A stretch of DNA of 64,000 nt, from positions 707,716 to 771,715 of the forward strand of contig NZ_BCXJ01000002.1 in the NCBI RefSeq assembly GCF_001598215.1, given 5' to 3'. A program made the translations under genes and the position numbers. This stretch comes from Shouchella clausii (GTDB taxonomy: Bacteria > Bacillota > Bacilli > Bacillales > Bacillaceae_D). Of the stretch, positions 43,863 to 52,612 are shown in pieces (position 1 is the first letter of the stretch; each line of letters begins with the position of its first letter). The notes under the pieces were generated by a model. The model was not told the origin of the DNA and did not search any database. It saw only the letters and a list, made by a program, of their open reading frames with translations.

Positions 43863-44477
43863 TCACTGTTTAGAAAAATATAAAATTGCCGGCAACACTA
43901 CATGATCAACAATCTCTTCCAATTTCTGATGCGACACCAATCCATTTTCAAGCATAAACGTATAGCGAATTTGCTCAAAAAGAATGAGTTTGGTCGCTTT
44001 AGGTGGGAATTTTGTGATTTCCCCCCGTTGTATGGCCCGTTGAAGAACGTCATCCATAATTTTAATATTGGAATCCGTTGCTTCGGCCAACATCTGGCCT
44101 GTCCGTTCTCGCTCCTGCTGGTTAATCATCTCCGAAAACAGCATTTTAAACAATCTAAACGGTCCATTGTTGGACTCCAAAATAAAATGTTGACCAACAT
44201 ATACTAAATGATCACGGAGACTGCCCCTGTCAAAATCCAGATTCTCGAATCTCCCTTTCGATTGTTGCATCCGTTTCCGGACAGCTGCAAACGCTAAATC
44301 AAACGGGGTATCCCAATAACGATAAACCACCGAACGACTGGTTTTCGCCTCACGAGCAATACGCGTAAAATTAATCGCACCATACCCTTCCGTCTCCAGC
44401 AGACGATACGTTGCTGCATAAATATCATTTTGTAATTGGTCGCCGCGGCGGCGGCTTTTATTTGATTCCGTCATCAT
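43863..44477 (-). CDS. TetR/AcrR family regulator
   Basis: 204 residues from the ATG at 44477, which follows AAGGAG by 7 bases; the frame upstream is open but senseless. HTH: LLETEGYGAINFTRIAREAK followed by TSRSVVYRYWDTPFDLAFAA. The C-terminal half (VYVGQHFILESNNGPFRLFK) is a TetR_C domain with no assigned ligand. It diverges from the flavoprotein gene. Three palindromic GATACAT-type sites lie between them and are the probable operators. Confidence 0.88.
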   Translation of the reverse strand: MMTESNKSRRRGDQLQNDIYAATYRLLETEGYGAINFTRIAREAKTSRSVVYRYWDTPFDLAFAAVRKRMQQSKGRFENLDFDRGSLRDHLVYVGQHFILESNNGPFRLFKMLFSEMINQQERERTGQMLAEATDSNIKIMDDVLQRAIQRGEITKFPPKATKLILFEQIRYTFMLENGLVSHQKLEEIVDHVVLPAILYFSKQ

Positions 44478-44530
44478 TCTTTCTCTCCTTGTACGTTCAT
44501 TATACAACAAACTGTATCTTAAATAAATAA

Positions 44531-44608
44531 GATCCATGTATGTATCTAATTGACTTTTCAAGATACATTGATGTATCCTAATCGTAAAATAAGATACACT
44601 AATGTATT
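44531..44608. promoter_or_regulatory. Divergent control region with three GATACAT-type operators
   Basis: Best site: GATACAT-TG-ATGTATC (44562-44577). Imperfect copies are GATCCATGTATGTATC (44531-44546) and GATACACTAATGTATT (44593-44608), each 31 bp from the first. A plus-strand promoter TTGACT (44550-44555) and TATCCT (44574-44579) with 18-bp spacing overlaps the central site, so the TetR protein should block it directly. Confidence 0.65.
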
Positions 44609-44624
44609 TAAAGGAGAGGTAATA

Positions 44625-45917
44625 ATGAAAGTTATTGTTTTGGGCGCATCGCACGGGGGGATTGAAGCGGTTGAAGCGTTACGATTGATTTGTCCGAAAG
44701 CAAACGTTCAATGGTATGACAAAGGAGACTTCTTTTCCATTCCGACGAAGGATCTTGAATCCATTCAACAACAAGGAGTATCCATTTTCGGTAATGCTGA
44801 AATAACTAAAGTAGAACCTGGCCATCACCAAGTGGAAATATTCAATCATGCGACAGGGAAAACGCGCAAGGAGGGTTATGACAAAATCATTTTAAGTCCT
44901 GGTGCAAAGCCATTTATTCCTCCTGTCCCTGGACAGCATTTAAAAAACATCGGTACGATGAGCAGTCGACAAGATCTATTCAATATGAGAAGACATGCTG
45001 CAGATCCAGATATTAAAAACGTTGTGATTGTTGGCGCAGGATACATTGGGACTGGAGCAGCTTCATTATTTGCCGAATCAGGGAAAAAAGTTACGTTAAT
45101 GGACATCAACAATCGTCCTTTAAGCTCCTATTTAGATAAAGAATTTACGGATGTACTTGAAAAAGAAATGATAGATCGAGATGTGGAATTGGCACTGGGC
45201 AACTCGATCACCGAATTTGTCGGTGATGAAAATGATAGAGTCATCGAGGTTGTAACTACAAAAGGCACCTATTCAGCTGACTTGGTCATCTTGTCTGCCG
45301 GCAATCGTCCCAACACGGAATGGTTGCGAGGCGCAGTGGAATTATTGCCGGATGGCAGAATTAAAACAGATGAATACATGCGTACAAGCGATCCCGATAT
45401 TTTCGCCATTGGGGATGCAACAACAGTTTGGTACAATCCCGGGAAAATGCGGATGAATGTTTCATTAGGAACCAACGCGCGCCGTCAAGCACATTATGCA
45501 GTAAAAAATTTATTCGAAGCCATTCATCCGCTTCCTGGTGTACAAGGCTCTTCAGGTGCGCATATTTTCGATTATTATTTCGCTACAACTGGTTTGAATG
45601 ATAAAACGGCAAAAAAGCTGGGCATTGAAATAAAATCCGTTTACTTGGAACAAGAGATAGCCCTGTTTTCTCCGGAGACGACCGTTATGTTCAAACTGGT
45701 TTACGATCCAACAACTTTAGAGATTTTAGGGGGACAAATCATGTCTACAGTTGATTTGACTGCTACTATCAATACGGTCTCCCTTGCGATTCAAACCGGA
45801 TGCACATTAGAACAATTGGCCTATGCCGACTTCTTCTTTCAGCCAGAATTAAACACACCATGGAATGTAATAAATACAGCAGGATTAAAAGCATTACTAC
45901 AAGAGAAATTAATGTAA
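44625..45917 (+). CDS. NADH oxidase / CoA-disulfide reductase-like flavoprotein without the redox cysteine
   Basis: 430 residues of the pyridine nucleotide-disulphide oxidoreductase class. FAD site KVIVLGASHGGIEAVEAL (2-19), NAD site NVVIVGAGYIGTGAASLF (about 137-154), second FAD block DIFAIGDATTVWYNPG, and the dimer domain ending PWNVINTAGLKALLQEK. In NADH oxidases the active Cys42 is in an SCGMQLYLEG segment after GDFISF; here GDFFSIPTKDLESI runs straight on, and about 25 residues with the cysteine are gone in frame. It may therefore form peroxide or have lost activity. AAAGGAGAGG precedes the ATG at 44625. Confidence 0.85.
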   Translation: MKVIVLGASHGGIEAVEALRLICPKANVQWYDKGDFFSIPTKDLESIQQQGVSIFGNAEITKVEPGHHQVEIFNHATGKTRKEGYDKIILSPGAKPFIPPVPGQHLKNIGTMSSRQDLFNMRRHAADPDIKNVVIVGAGYIGTGAASLFAESGKKVTLMDINNRPLSSYLDKEFTDVLEKEMIDRDVELALGNSITEFVGDENDRVIEVVTTKGTYSADLVILSAGNRPNTEWLRGAVELLPDGRIKTDEYMRTSDPDIFAIGDATTVWYNPGKMRMNVSLGTNARRQAHYAVKNLFEAIHPLPGVQGSSGAHIFDYYFATTGLNDKTAKKLGIEIKSVYLEQEIALFSPETTVMFKLVYDPTTLEILGGQIMSTVDLTATINTVSLAIQTGCTLEQLAYADFFFQPELNTPWNVINTAGLKALLQEKLM

Positions 45918-46139
45918 CTTTCATTTCACATTAATGCACCTGATCGTGAAGAGGAACACGCTGGACGACAGGAAGCACATCGGCAGCGTCGAGCTCACCT
46001 TCAACGAAGAGACCGAAAAGTATTTTTTAAGCTTAGCCCCTTCCGCTGAAACAATAGCGCAAGGGGCTTTTCCTTTATCCTGATAGGTCTTACCTTTCTT
46101 AATAATTCTGAGCAAGATCCTCAAAAGAACCGGATCCCG
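45918..46139. other. Intergenic stretch with a short coding-like fragment
   Basis: A plus-strand frame at about 45940-46080 reads LIVKRNTLDDRKHIGSVELT, continues FNEETEKYFLSLAPSAETIA and then stops. The codons look real but there is no start and I cannot place the family; it may be the 3' end of a lost gene. Confidence 0.3.
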
Positions 46140-46940
46140 CTATCCGTGTCTTTTTGGCCTTGACATGCGTTCCATGATCAAGGCTACCCCGCGCCTGCTA
46201 AAAAATCGGATCATTTGAGCCATAAAGTAATTGTTACGACCATCAATGATGTAACTTCGTCCCTGGTCAATCGCGCGAAATCCGGCCTGGACAACCTTCT
46301 CCGGGGTCGAGAGCTTTTGGCCCGCACCCATTTCCTTGCTACCTACCGCATCGAAGAAACCCGTCTCGGTTGCACCAGGGCACAGTGCGAGCACGCGAAC
46401 GCCTCGCCCACGCATTTCCGCCCATAGTGCCTCAGAGAAGGACAATACAAATGCTTTGGTAGCCCCATAAACGGCCGAATAAGCACAAGGCATAAACGCG
46501 GCCATCGATGCCACGTTAACGATGACTCCATCCTCTCGCTTCAGCATATTAGGCAGCAACCGGTGCGTAAGATCGACTAACGCAGCCGTGTTCAGCATAA
46601 TCTCCTCCTGCTCGCGCTCCGGGGCTATTTCCTCGAAACGGCCATAAGTGCCAACGCCTGCGTTGTTGATGAGAATATCCACGGACAACCCCAGTTCGGA
46701 AATTTGTTCGACCAGTTGGCGCGGGGCGTTCGCTTTGGACAAATCGCAAGCCAATGCATAAGCCTGTACGCCATACTGGCGGTTGATTTCCCTAGCCATT
46801 GAATCCAGTTTGTCCTTGGAGCGCGCTACCAGAACGACATGACAGCCTTGTGCCGCCAATTCGTTGGCATACGCTTTCCCAATCCCGGATGAAGCACCGG
46901 TGACTACTGCTAGCTTGTTTTGATAAGTATACCTGTTCAA
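46140..46940 (-). CDS. Short-chain dehydrogenase/reductase (DltE-like SDR)
   Basis: 266 residues, classical SDR. Cofactor loop VVTGASSGIGKAYANELA (TGxxxGxG at 14-21), NNAGVGTYG at about 90, catalytic Ser in VNVASMAAF, and YGATK with the Tyr/Lys pair (AVYGATKAFVLSF). An Arg at position 39-40 (VARS) after the second strand points to NADP(H). The substrate is unknown. The gene is divergent from an XRE/MmyB-type regulator and is its probable target. Confidence 0.9.
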   Translation of the reverse strand: MNRYTYQNKLAVVTGASSGIGKAYANELAAQGCHVVLVARSKDKLDSMAREINRQYGVQAYALACDLSKANAPRQLVEQISELGLSVDILINNAGVGTYGRFEEIAPEREQEEIMLNTAALVDLTHRLLPNMLKREDGVIVNVASMAAFMPCAYSAVYGATKAFVLSFSEALWAEMRGRGVRVLALCPGATETGFFDAVGSKEMGAGQKLSTPEKVVQAGFRAIDQGRSYIIDGRNNYFMAQMIRFFSRRGVALIMERMSRPKRHG

Positions 46941-47182
46941 GAAAAAACCCCCTATTTAGCACTTCTCTGACATAAATTATCTTCATCGTACTGTCGATAG
47001 GCATCGGTTAACCACACCATGTTTATACTATTAGCGGGATTAATAGCCTCAGTACTCGTTTTGGTTCTCTTTTGTAGAGACGGCATTCAATAGAGACTAT
47101 AATAATCTTGTATAGAGTGCTTTTGGCCGATTTGGTTAATAGCGATATGTATCTTCCATATGATTAAATAGAGGTGACCCAC

Positions 47183-48037
47183 TTGAAAATGAATCGTTCC
47201 TCATCCGTATTAGGTGACTTCCTTAAATCTCGCAGAGAAAGGTTGCAGCCTTCAGAGGTCGGGATTCAGCCGCTGCCTGGACGAAGACGCACTCCGGGAC
47301 TTCGAAGAGAAGAAGTCTCTTATCTTGCCAATATAAGCGTGACTTACTATGCTTGGCTGGAGCAAGGCAAGGAGGTTAATCCTTCGCCGGAAGTGCTGCT
47401 AAGTATCAGCAAAGCGCTTCAGCTTGACGAAGATGAGCGGAAGCATCTATTCGATCTGGCCAATGTAGATGTGGCGGACGTCGTCACAGTGCCAAGTAAC
47501 GGGGGGCCGGATACGGGAGTTCTGCAGAAAATCGTCAATCAACTGCATTATCCTTCTTTTATCACGGACGAAGGTACGGATGTTATCGTCTGGAATCGGG
47601 CGGCTGAACTGATCGTAGCCGATTTCGGCAGTCTGCCGGACAACGAACGGAATATGATGGACATTATGTTTTTAAAGCCTGATTACCGCAACAGACTGGT
47701 GAATTGGGAAGGTGCTGCCCGTTACGCTGTAGCCGTTCTGCGGGCAAGCTTCGATCTTTACAAGAACAACCCGTTATATATGGAACGGTTTGAACGCTTG
47801 ATGCGGGAAAGCGTGGAGTTCGTACATTTCTGGGAGCTATATGAAATCAAACAAAAACGCGTAGCCACGGCTTTATTCCGTGTTCCTAACGCACAGGAGA
47901 TGGAGTTCGAGCTCCATTCCGCGGCTGTAATCGATAATGACCCGGGACTGCACTGGTGTTTCTTTGTTCCGGTGCCCGGTTCAGGCACGGAGAAGAGATT
48001 ATTGCGTTTACTTGAGCAAGACAGGCAGCTACCGTAG
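47183..48037 (+). CDS. XRE family regulator with MmyB-like ligand domain
   Basis: About 284 residues. The N-terminal HTH reads LGDFLKSRRERLQPSEVGIQ and RTPGLRREEVSYLANISVTY, the typical MmyB start, followed by YAWLEQGKEVNPSPEVLLSI. The C-terminal MLTR-type domain (VWNRAAELIVADFGSLPDNE, near residue 135) binds fatty-acid-like ligands in known members. GAGGTG (47171-47176) favours the TTG at 47183; the ATG at 47189 is the alternative. It is divergent from the SDR gene and followed by a decayed second SDR gene. Confidence 0.87.
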   Translation: MKMNRSSSVLGDFLKSRRERLQPSEVGIQPLPGRRRTPGLRREEVSYLANISVTYYAWLEQGKEVNPSPEVLLSISKALQLDEDERKHLFDLANVDVADVVTVPSNGGPDTGVLQKIVNQLHYPSFITDEGTDVIVWNRAAELIVADFGSLPDNERNMMDIMFLKPDYRNRLVNWEGAARYAVAVLRASFDLYKNNPLYMERFERLMRESVEFVHFWELYEIKQKRVATALFRVPNAQEMEFELHSAAVIDNDPGLHWCFFVPVPGSGTEKRLLRLLEQDRQLP

Positions 48038-48124
48038 ACTGTTACTCCTGTTAATAGAATAGACGTGCTGTGGCTAGCACCCTCCAGTTGTTTGTATGAT
48101 TCAGTGGAAGACAACGATTGTAGT

Positions 48125-48483
48125 ATGCAAACATGGTTCATTTCAGGAGCGTCAGGAGGCTTGGCTTCACGTATAACTCGCCGATTGCTTGAGAGGGGGG
48201 AGCGTGTAGCTGCAACGGTACGCAAGCCGGGGGTGCTGGATGACTTGCAGTAACAGTATGGCTCACAACTTTGGCAGATCAAATGGATGTCGGCGATCCG
48301 GATAAAATGGCGCAGCAGATTATCCACCGAGTCGACCAAGGAGAGGGTCCGAAACGTATGGCGTGGGGCAGTGACGCCTATGAGCAAATCCGGGCAGCCC
48401 TGCTGGACAAACTGGCCGCTCTGGAATCACAGAAAGAGCTGGCTTACTCCACTGATTCAGATGATGTGGTAAAACAATTTTAA
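48125..48483 (+). pseudogene. Short-chain dehydrogenase remnant
   Basis: The frame from ATG 48125 reads TWFISGASGGLASRITRRLL with the SDR cofactor loop, then RKPGVLDDLQ and a stop. In another frame DPDKMAQQIIHRVDQGEGPK and SDAYEQIRAALLDKLAALES give the normal C-terminus of the same SDR subfamily. The whole catalytic middle, about 170 residues, is deleted. With the intact SDR gene next door this suggests that the MmyB regulator once served two reductases. Confidence 0.85.
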
Positions 48484-48534
48484 AGGACACCAACTTAGCG
48501 TAGGGATTAACGTTACGGAGGAAATAGAGCATAT

Positions 48535-48663
48535 GCAGGGGTTTATGCTAGGATCAGAGCCACTTTCGAAAATCAACAGGCTTGGCTTCATTTAGGACGT
48601 GCTGAAAACCAAATCGCTTTATGGTATGGTTTGAGAAAACGATTAGAGCGTTCTATTAGTTAA
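48535..48663 (+). pseudogene. Short C-terminal gene fragment
   Basis: A 42-codon frame reads RIRATFENQQAWLHLGRAEN and ALWYGLRKRLERSIS and stops at 48663. There is no start codon or ribosome site in front. The sequence looks truly coding but I do not know the family. Confidence 0.35.
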
Positions 48664-48741
48664 ATATTTCATTTATGCCAGTGTACCACACCGGCTGGAG
48701 GGATATAATGACGATGTATTAAGAAGAGGAGGGAAATCATT

Positions 48742-49899
48742 TTGACTATTGAACGTTTTCAAATCCAGGTCTCTGATGAAATCCTGAACGATCTGCAATA
48801 CAGAATCCATCACATCCGTTGGCCGGATCAATTGGAAAATGCGGATTGGGAACGGGGCACGGAATTAAATTACTTAAAATCGTTAGTTTCGTATTGGAGG
48901 GAGCATTATAATTGGCGCGCACAAGAAGCCAAGTTGAACCGCTTCTCCCAGTTTCGCTGCAATATCGATGGAATCGACGTGCACTTCGTACATGAACGCG
49001 GTAAAGGTCCTAACCCTTTGCCCCTGATTCTTACTCACGGATGGCCCGATAGTTACCTGCGTTACCAAAAAATCATCCCGCTGCTTACGGATCCGGCCAG
49101 CCATGGCGGCAACCCCGAGGACGCTTTTGACGTAATCGTCCCTTCATTACCTGGCTTTGGATTCTCCAGCCGCCCTAAACATCCCGGGGTCAACAATTTT
49201 CGTGTCGCCGAAATGTGGGTTAAGCTTATGACCGAAGAATTAAGCTACAGTAAATTCGCTGCCGCCGGTGGGGATATGGGCTCCGGTGTGACCAGATACC
49301 TGGCGGCAAACCATCCCGAACGGTTATACGGAATCCATCTGACCGATATCGGGATTATCCGAGATCTCATAGCTTCATCTGATCAGGCCACGCTTTCGGA
49401 AGAAGAGCGGCAATACAAGAATAATGCTTCGGCATGGATGGCTCAGGAGGGCGGCTATATGTCCATTCAATCGACGCGCCCCCAAACCCTCGCATATGGA
49501 CTTTCCGACTCGCCCGTAGGTTTGGCCGGTTGGATGACGGAGAAATTCCGATCATGGAGCGATTGTAACGGCGATCTTGCGCAAAAATTCAGCAAGGATG
49601 AACTCCTTACGCATATTATGGTGTATTGGGTGACGAACACCATAGGATCGACAGCGAATATGTATTATGATAATGCACATTCTTTGCCGCCAATCAGCTA
49701 CATCGAGGTTCCGACTGGCCTTGCCCTATTCCCGGCGGATATCCTGTTGCCGCCCAGGGAATGGGCCATGCGCAACCTGAATGTAACCCGCTGGACTTCG
49801 ATGCCCCGCGGCGGACATTTTACCGCTCTAGAGGAACCTGAGCTTTTTGCCGATGACATTCGCGCATTCTTCAGACCTTTTAGAACAAAAAACTGGTGA
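48742..49899 (+). CDS. Epoxide hydrolase with EHN domain
   Basis: 385 residues. The N-terminal EHN module (ERFQIQVSDEILNDLQYRIH, RWPDQLENADWERGTELNYL) comes first and an alpha/beta-hydrolase core follows. HGWPDS (99-104) gives the oxyanion hole, the nucleophile is D178 in GGDMGSG, and the final His lies in GGHFTALEEPE. The tyrosines of the lid that polarise the epoxide fit NMYYDN. It opens epoxides to diols in detoxification or terpene use. The start is TTG at 48742 behind GAGGAGGG; no ATG is nearby. Family members of this type resemble juvenile-hormone-like epoxide hydrolases. Confidence 0.9.
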   Translation: MTIERFQIQVSDEILNDLQYRIHHIRWPDQLENADWERGTELNYLKSLVSYWREHYNWRAQEAKLNRFSQFRCNIDGIDVHFVHERGKGPNPLPLILTHGWPDSYLRYQKIIPLLTDPASHGGNPEDAFDVIVPSLPGFGFSSRPKHPGVNNFRVAEMWVKLMTEELSYSKFAAAGGDMGSGVTRYLAANHPERLYGIHLTDIGIIRDLIASSDQATLSEEERQYKNNASAWMAQEGGYMSIQSTRPQTLAYGLSDSPVGLAGWMTEKFRSWSDCNGDLAQKFSKDELLTHIMVYWVTNTIGSTANMYYDNAHSLPPISYIEVPTGLALFPADILLPPREWAMRNLNVTRWTSMPRGGHFTALEEPELFADDIRAFFRPFRTKNW

Positions 49900-50110
49900 A
49901 TCAGAACCGTTTCGAAATAAATCTAAATACACTGTCTAGCAGATAATAAGAAAAGTAGACGGATCGTGGTCATCCCCTGATCCTGCATCATGTTGCCGCT
50001 CCGTTCCCCTGTCGGGAAACGAGCGGCTTTCTCTTGACCTTGCAGGCACCTTTGGCCGGATTAATTGACAATTCTTATCAACCACGGTTTTGTTACAAAA
50101 GGTATTTACT

Positions 50111-51034
50111 TTAATTAAATACCTTTTTAACAAAGTCAATAAGCTTGGACTTTAAGGCATCACCGTGCTCTCCCCTATGGTACATATCTGTTCCGTGATA
50201 ACCACTCTCATCCACAATTAGCTCTTTATCCGTTGCTCCGGATGCTTGATATAATTGGCGCACTTCTTTTTCAATTGAGCCTCCATAATCGCCAGGTGAA
50301 AAAACAAACATGGACGGTGCTTTAATCTTCTCAACGCTCGGAATTGAATCAAGGGGCCCACATTGTGCAGGAGAAGAAAGAATAATCAGCCCCTCAATAG
50401 GCAGCGCCTGACGAACGCCTGCAATGATTGCTGTACTACCGCCACATGATGCTCCTGCCAAAAATACTCTTTTTGCACCCAATCGTTCGAGCTCACCTAA
50501 GGCAGCATCTGCATCACGATCTATATTCTGATTATCCTCTGGAAAATTCTGTGAGGCACCATGATTACGATATTCAGGAATAACAACCAGATACCCACTG
50601 TCAGCCAGTTCAGTTCCCATGTCAAGAAAAGAGCAAATGTTATAGCCTTGCTCGTGTGCAAGCAGGACTCCTTTATCTCCACTGCCAAGCACAAGTGTAG
50701 ACAGATACACCCCATCACTGGTTGTTAATGTAGTTGCTTTATTGCGCAGCTCATCCGGAACACAAGTATTCACAAGATGCCCGTTAGAAGACTTCACTGA
50801 ACGGTCCGGCCAGGCAGGATCATAATCAACCGGTTTGTTTGGTGGTATGTCCTTCACTTCGGCAACTGGTGTTTCAGGTACAGCATTTTCTACAGGTTTC
50901 GTATTTTGAGGTTGATCAGATAAAGATTGATTTTCATTTGAAAATATAGGCATTTTGGTGGAGCATCCTGTAATCGTTAATAATAAAATGAGCAATACAA
51001 ATACCATTTTTGTTCTTTTAGAAAATACGTTCAT
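50111..51034 (-). CDS. Alpha/beta-hydrolase lipoprotein
   Basis: 307 residues. A lipoprotein signal ends in LLLTITGC (lipobox cysteine C24), then a Pro/Glu-rich linker of about 50 residues, then an alpha/beta-hydrolase domain: LAHEQGYNICSF, the nucleophile elbow GASCGGS (S196), the acid in SPGDYGGS and the His in SGYHGTDMYHRGEHGD. It is probably an outer-face esterase or dienelactone-hydrolase-like enzyme. The open frame extends upstream into a sufC remnant, giving a false fusion; I start at ATG 51034, where the signal peptide begins, although its ribosome site is weak. Confidence 0.85.
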   Translation of the reverse strand: MNVFSKRTKMVFVLLILLLTITGCSTKMPIFSNENQSLSDQPQNTKPVENAVPETPVAEVKDIPPNKPVDYDPAWPDRSVKSSNGHLVNTCVPDELRNKATTLTTSDGVYLSTLVLGSGDKGVLLAHEQGYNICSFLDMGTELADSGYLVVIPEYRNHGASQNFPEDNQNIDRDADAALGELERLGAKRVFLAGASCGGSTAIIAGVRQALPIEGLIILSSPAQCGPLDSIPSVEKIKAPSMFVFSPGDYGGSIEKEVRQLYQASGATDKELIVDESGYHGTDMYHRGEHGDALKSKLIDFVKKVFN

Positions 51035-51129
51035 TGATTTTCTACACCACCAACTATTACTGAAATTATAAGTGATTATTGAGCCTATTCCATTCGTTCT
51101 ACTACAAACCCGTTCTGCATACAGATTTG

Positions 51130-51337
51130 GGTTAAGGTCCGCGTCCAATGCCACCTTGCCATCCGTAACTTCGCATTTGGGATGGCCCATTAAGGCCGAA
51201 GCCAATGTGCTTTTTCCCGTCCCATTAGGCCCCATAATCGCATGAATCTCGCCGCCATGAACCTCCAGTGTGAGCCCTTTTAAAATCTACTTCCCTTCAA
51301 TCTTGGATCTTAAATCCTCAATCTTTAAGGTTGTCAT
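51130..51337 (-). pseudogene. Truncated sufC (Fe-S assembly ATPase) remnant
   Basis: From ATG 51337 the frame reads MTTLKIEDLRSKIEGK and then TAG at codon 17, where SufC proteins have a Glu. Beyond it, ILKGLTLEVHGGEIHAIMGP and NGTGKSTLASALMGHPKCEV are the exact start and Walker A of SufC. Homology ends near VALDAD; the signature and Walker B are absent. It is therefore a 5' piece of sufC, inserted or duplicated next to marR, with a further nonsense change. Confidence 0.85.
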
Positions 51338-51475
51338 TCTTCCTAACTTCGATTCCGTAGAGTTTTGCGGCACGCGCCAACAAATCACTCATAAATTTTC
51401 CGATCGTTCGTAACTCCGTCTCAGAATAGGATTCGATAAATTGGTAAAAACTTTTTTCTGGTTTCTTGAGGTATG
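51338..51475 (-). pseudogene. C-terminal remnant of a second MarR-type regulator
   Basis: In a frame different from the marR gene the minus strand reads SFYQFIESYSETELRTIGKF and DLLARAAKLYGIEVRKN. It repeats the sense of the intact protein's own end (YEFLERYNERELEFIKQLFE), so it is the tail of a paralogue that abuts the marR stop and the sufC remnant. Confidence 0.6.
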
Positions 51476-51952
51476 TCAGCGATAGAAGTCAACCATATCT
51501 TCAAACAGCTGTTTGATAAATTCAAGCTCGCGTTCGTTGTATCTTTCCAAAAACTCGTACATCCGTTGCTTTTCCTTCGCGTGGAGCTCCTCATGAGCAG
51601 CAAACAGCTTTTTGCCGACAGGCGTTAGCCGAAAATACACTTCCTTTTTGTTATCGTTGAGTTGGGCTTTTCGCACCCAACCTGCCTTTAACAGTTTATT
51701 TGCGATCTTGGATGTATTTCCTTTGCTTAAATTGCTTCTCTCGGCGATGGAAGTGAGATTGATCGGTTCCTGCTCTCCGATGCACGCAATGGTGTGCAGT
51801 TCCGTCATATTCAAGCTGAATTCCGATTCAATATGCTTCCGGATATCCTCCAGGTATGTGGCAGTTATTCGAGTTTCATATTGCTCTTTTTGCTCAAGAA
51901 ACTGAACGAATCGTTCATGAATGGCGGTTTTGTTTTTATTGACAGTATCCAT
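51476..51952 (-). CDS. MarR family transcriptional regulator
   Basis: 158 residues. The winged helix is FSLNMTELHTIACIGEQEPI, LTSIAERSNLSKGNTSKIAN and LLKAGWVRKAQLNDNKKEVY with the wing FRLTPVGKKLF. A long dimerisation helix ends the protein. I choose ATG 51952 since AAGGAG lies 11 bases upstream, inside the longer frame that would start at 51976. The gene is divergent from the RidA and FAD-monooxygenase genes, which it probably represses until an aromatic or drug ligand binds. Confidence 0.87.
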   Translation of the reverse strand: MDTVNKNKTAIHERFVQFLEQKEQYETRITATYLEDIRKHIESEFSLNMTELHTIACIGEQEPINLTSIAERSNLSKGNTSKIANKLLKAGWVRKAQLNDNKKEVYFRLTPVGKKLFAAHEELHAKEKQRMYEFLERYNERELEFIKQLFEDMVDFYR

Positions 51953-51996
51953 GCTTATGCTGGCTCCTTGACTCATTTGTTTTATTATATCATAGA

Positions 51997-52155
51997 TTGT
52001 TCTCTGAGAAACAAACGGGCATACTCATATTGACGTTGGGGTTGACAGGATAAAGGGTAACCAAGTACAATTATATTGTTTCTCATGAAACTAAAATTAT
52101 ATGTAATTTTTATCACATCCATTTTTACAAGCAATATAAAAGTTTCTAACGAAAC
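51997..52155. promoter_or_regulatory. Divergent marR/ridA control region with repeated operators
   Basis: TTGTTCTC and GAGAAACAA (51997-52014) form a near-palindrome by the marR promoter. TTGTTTCTCA recurs at 52076-52085, and GTTTC-TAAC-GAAAC at 52142-52155. A plus-strand promoter TTGACA (52042-52047) and TACAAT (52066-52071) with an 18-bp spacer lies directly before the second copy, where a bound MarR dimer would block transcription. Confidence 0.6.
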
Positions 52156-52186
52156 AATAATTAATGAAGGAGGTGTATACCTGCCT

Positions 52187-52588
52187 GTGGAAATCGTGAA
52201 TCCAAAGACATTGACGGATAAGGTTACATCTGTCATTTCTCATGTCGTGGTAACTACTGCCTCCAAACTGGCCTTCATCTCAGGTCAGGTTTCTGTGGAT
52301 GAAACAGGCGCATTGGTCGGTTCAGGGGACTATTATACGCAAGCGATTCAAGTGTTCACCAATCTCAAGTATGCATTGGAAGCCGCGGGAGCGGATCCAT
52401 TGTACATTGCCAAAATGAATATTTTTGTGGTAAACCACAACCCGGAATTGATTTCGATTATTTTTGACGCAGGATTTCATGTGTTTGGCCCTAACTGGCC
52501 GAAGACAGCAAGTACCTATATAGGCGTTCAAGCGCTAGCCGATCCTGAATGGCTTATCGAAATAGACGCTATCGTGATCTTCCCATAA
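52187..52588 (+). CDS. RidA (YjgF/Rid) family protein
   Basis: About 133 residues, the length of a normal Rid trimer subunit. VISHVVVTTASKLAFISGQV near the start, GDYYTQAIQVFTNLKYALEA in the middle and the ending ASTYIGVQALADPEWLIEID with its Tyr and Glu fit the family; the usual Arg at ASR.AV.V is replaced by Tyr (STYIGV), so classical enamine deaminase activity is doubtful. I start at GTG 52187, since the frame upstream is senseless and AGGAGGTG lies at 52168-52175. It lies in operon with the FAD monooxygenase gene. Confidence 0.82.
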   Translation: MEIVNPKTLTDKVTSVISHVVVTTASKLAFISGQVSVDETGALVGSGDYYTQAIQVFTNLKYALEAAGADPLYIAKMNIFVVNHNPELISIIFDAGFHVFGPNWPKTASTYIGVQALADPEWLIEIDAIVIFP

Positions 52589-52612
52589 TGTTTAAGAAAA
52601 GAGGTTATTGAT

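Noticed and set aside
44550..44624. Upstream extension of the flavoprotein gene
   Set aside because: These codons cross the promoter and operators, and a strong ribosome site supports ATG 44625.
45921..46124. Minus-strand gene of 67 codons
   Set aside because: The opposite strand reads more like protein in the same place, and no ribosome site precedes the minus frame.
50111..51235. A SufC-hydrolase fusion protein
   Set aside because: The frame is open but a signal peptide with lipobox lies inside it and the SufC part has a nonsense codon and no Walker B. It is a remnant beside an independent gene.
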